Shown in pieces: positions 63,265-64,000 of a DNA stretch of 64,000 nucleotides. This DNA comes from Oxyruncus cristatus (taxonomy: Eukaryota > Chordata > Aves > Passeriformes > Cotingidae). Under the pieces are notes generated by a model. The model worked only from the letters and a program-made list of their open reading frames with translations, was not told where the DNA came from and did no database searches. How positions within the stretch are numbered: the first letter of the stretch is position 1; every line of letters begins with the position of its first letter. The stretch lies in NCBI GenBank assembly GCA_013399855.1, contig VXAY01005262.1, forward strand, positions 580,175 to 644,174. The letters are read 5' to 3'. The translations under genes were made by a program, and so were the position numbers.

Positions 63265-63313
63265 GAGTTTGTTCTGACACAATAGTCTAGTGGCATTAAT
63301 CCAGTCTCTCACA

Positions 63314-63318
63314 GTGGG
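63314..63318 (+). repeat. Target site duplication, right copy
   Basis: Second copy of 'gtggg', immediately after the LTR end 'ctctcaca', matching 62577-62581. Confidence 0.9.
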
Positions 63319-63842
63319 TCACCCTGCCATAGAAGGAGATAAAGCAGGACCTGCCTTTCGTAAAACCATGCTGATCACTTGGTTGTCACATATGTGCTGC
63401 ATGATGTTTGTCAAGATGATCTGCTCCATCACCTTCCCCCAAACCGAGGACAGGTCTCTAGTTCCCTGGTTCCCCCTTCTGGACATTCTTGTAGATGGGT
63501 GTCACATTTGCCAACCTCCAGCCACTTGGGACCTTCCTGGTTAGCCAAGGTAGTTGGTAGTTGATAGAAAATGGCCTGGTAGGCACTTCCACCAGCTCCC
63601 TCAGTACATTTGGGTGGATCCCATCTGGTCACATAAATCTGTGTGTGTCTAAGTGGTGTGGTATGTTGCTGACTATTTCCCCTTGGATTATGAGGGCTTC
63701 ATTCTGCTCCCTGTCTTCCAGCTCAAGGAGCTGGGTACTGAGAGTACAACTGGTCTTGCCATTAAAGGCTGAGGCAAAGAAGACATTAAATACCTCAAGC
63801 CTTTTCCTCATCCTTTATCTCTATGTTTGCCTCTGCATCAAT
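63314..63842 (-). mobile_element. CR1 LINE reverse-transcriptase fragment
   Basis: The continuation of the CR1 at 62363-62581 after the nested LTR. The plus strand shows the antisense of CR1 ORF2 in order: 'gggtcaccctgccatagaa', 'gcaggacctgcctttcgta', 'gatgatctgctccatcacc', 'cttgtagatgggtgtcaca', 'ccctcagtacatttgggtg', 'aactggtcttgccattaaa' and 'tcaagccttttcctcatcc'. These blocks are upstream of the catalytic FADD region. The frame is broken, so no reverse transcriptase can be made. Confidence 0.94.
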
Positions 63843-63846
63843 AGAG

Positions 63847-63896
63847 CATAGGTTGTACTCGATGATCTCAGAGGTCTTTGTTTTCAGCCTAATGCA
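63847..63896 (+). mobile_element. Very short CR1 3' end, plus strand
   Basis: The string 'ggttgtactcgatgatctc' followed by 'agaggtctttgttttcagc' is the sense CR1 3' end ('ggttggactcgatgatctc' type), about 50 bp long. It abuts the minus-strand CR1 that ends near 63842. It is a separate, extremely truncated insertion or a rearranged piece. Confidence 0.8.
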
Positions 63897-64000
63897 GTGT
63901 TTCCTGCCTCTCACTTTGTAACAGAATAATATATTGTATACAAGATAAAGACACATGTGTGTATCACTTCTTACTTAGTGCTTTTCAGGATCAGCATCTA

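Larger units (their letters stand above)
62582..63313 (-). mobile_element. 732-bp solo LTR nested in a CR1
   Basis: On the plus strand it runs from 'tgtaacgccccagtcctga' to 'cagtctctcaca', so it has TG...CA (TGT...ACA) ends, and it is flanked by the 5-bp duplication 'gtggg'. Orientation is probably minus: the minus strand has a TATA-like 'cataaatacagg' (63034-63045) and an attaaa-type polyadenylation signal (62738-62743) about 155 bp before the minus-strand end 'ggactggggcgttaca'. No gag, pol or env sequence is present, so it is a solo LTR. The surrounding CR1 fixes its boundaries and shows that it arrived after the CR1. A family name cannot be given by eye; an ERVL-like or ERVK-like avian group is likely. 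A CA repeat lies inside near its minus-strand 5' end. Confidence 0.9.

Noticed and set aside
1..64000. A new multi-gene biological system, operon or defence island
   Set aside because: The window lacks supported genes altogether. The composition, CR1 LINEs and LTRs fit ordinary bird intergenic or intronic DNA, so claiming a system would not be supported.

Overview
The window reads as AT-rich, gene-poor vertebrate nuclear DNA, almost certainly from a bird. The evidence is at least nine 5'-truncated CR1 LINE fragments. They carry the typical CR1 3' end ('gatgatcttagaggtc' and 'tccaacc' type motifs followed by an 'attctatg/attctgtg' octamer tail) and the internal 'gtttagcctggagaag' type block. 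Three LTRs of endogenous retroviruses add to this, and they look like avian (probably passerine) families. I see no operons, bacterial promoters, CRISPR arrays, tRNA or rRNA genes. No open reading frame looks like a real host exon: the longest (about 120-180 codons) lie in repeats or GC-richer patches. The window is best described as intronic or intergenic DNA.

Layout: 1-11.2 kb is mostly unexplained AT-rich DNA with a head-to-head pair of CR1 ends (3.0-3.5 kb minus, 4.3-4.9 kb plus). A CR1 end at 11.2-11.7 kb is followed by an undetermined base and a G-rich tract. 11.8-23.3 kb is unexplained except for a small CR1 piece and a GC-richer patch near 20 kb. A CR1 of a different subfamily lies at 23.3-24.0 kb, and an ERVL-like LTR on the minus strand at 26.8-27.5 kb. 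34.8-39.3 kb holds two almost identical 2,274-bp copies in tandem, separated by exactly one N and each ending inside the same CR1; this is most simply two contigs whose overlap was not merged. 39.5-55.5 kb is again mostly unexplained, with small LINE remnants and GC-richer islands.

The right end has the clearest mobile-element structure. A complete 758-bp solo LTR at 55,505-56,262 has a 5-bp target duplication. A second solo LTR at 62,582-63,313 is inserted into a minus-strand CR1 reverse-transcriptase fragment, again with a 5-bp target duplication, so the order of insertion can be read directly.

No novel biological system was found. The results most worth following are the probable false duplication at 34.8-39.3 kb, the two solo LTRs with intact target duplications, and several unassigned GC-richer islands.
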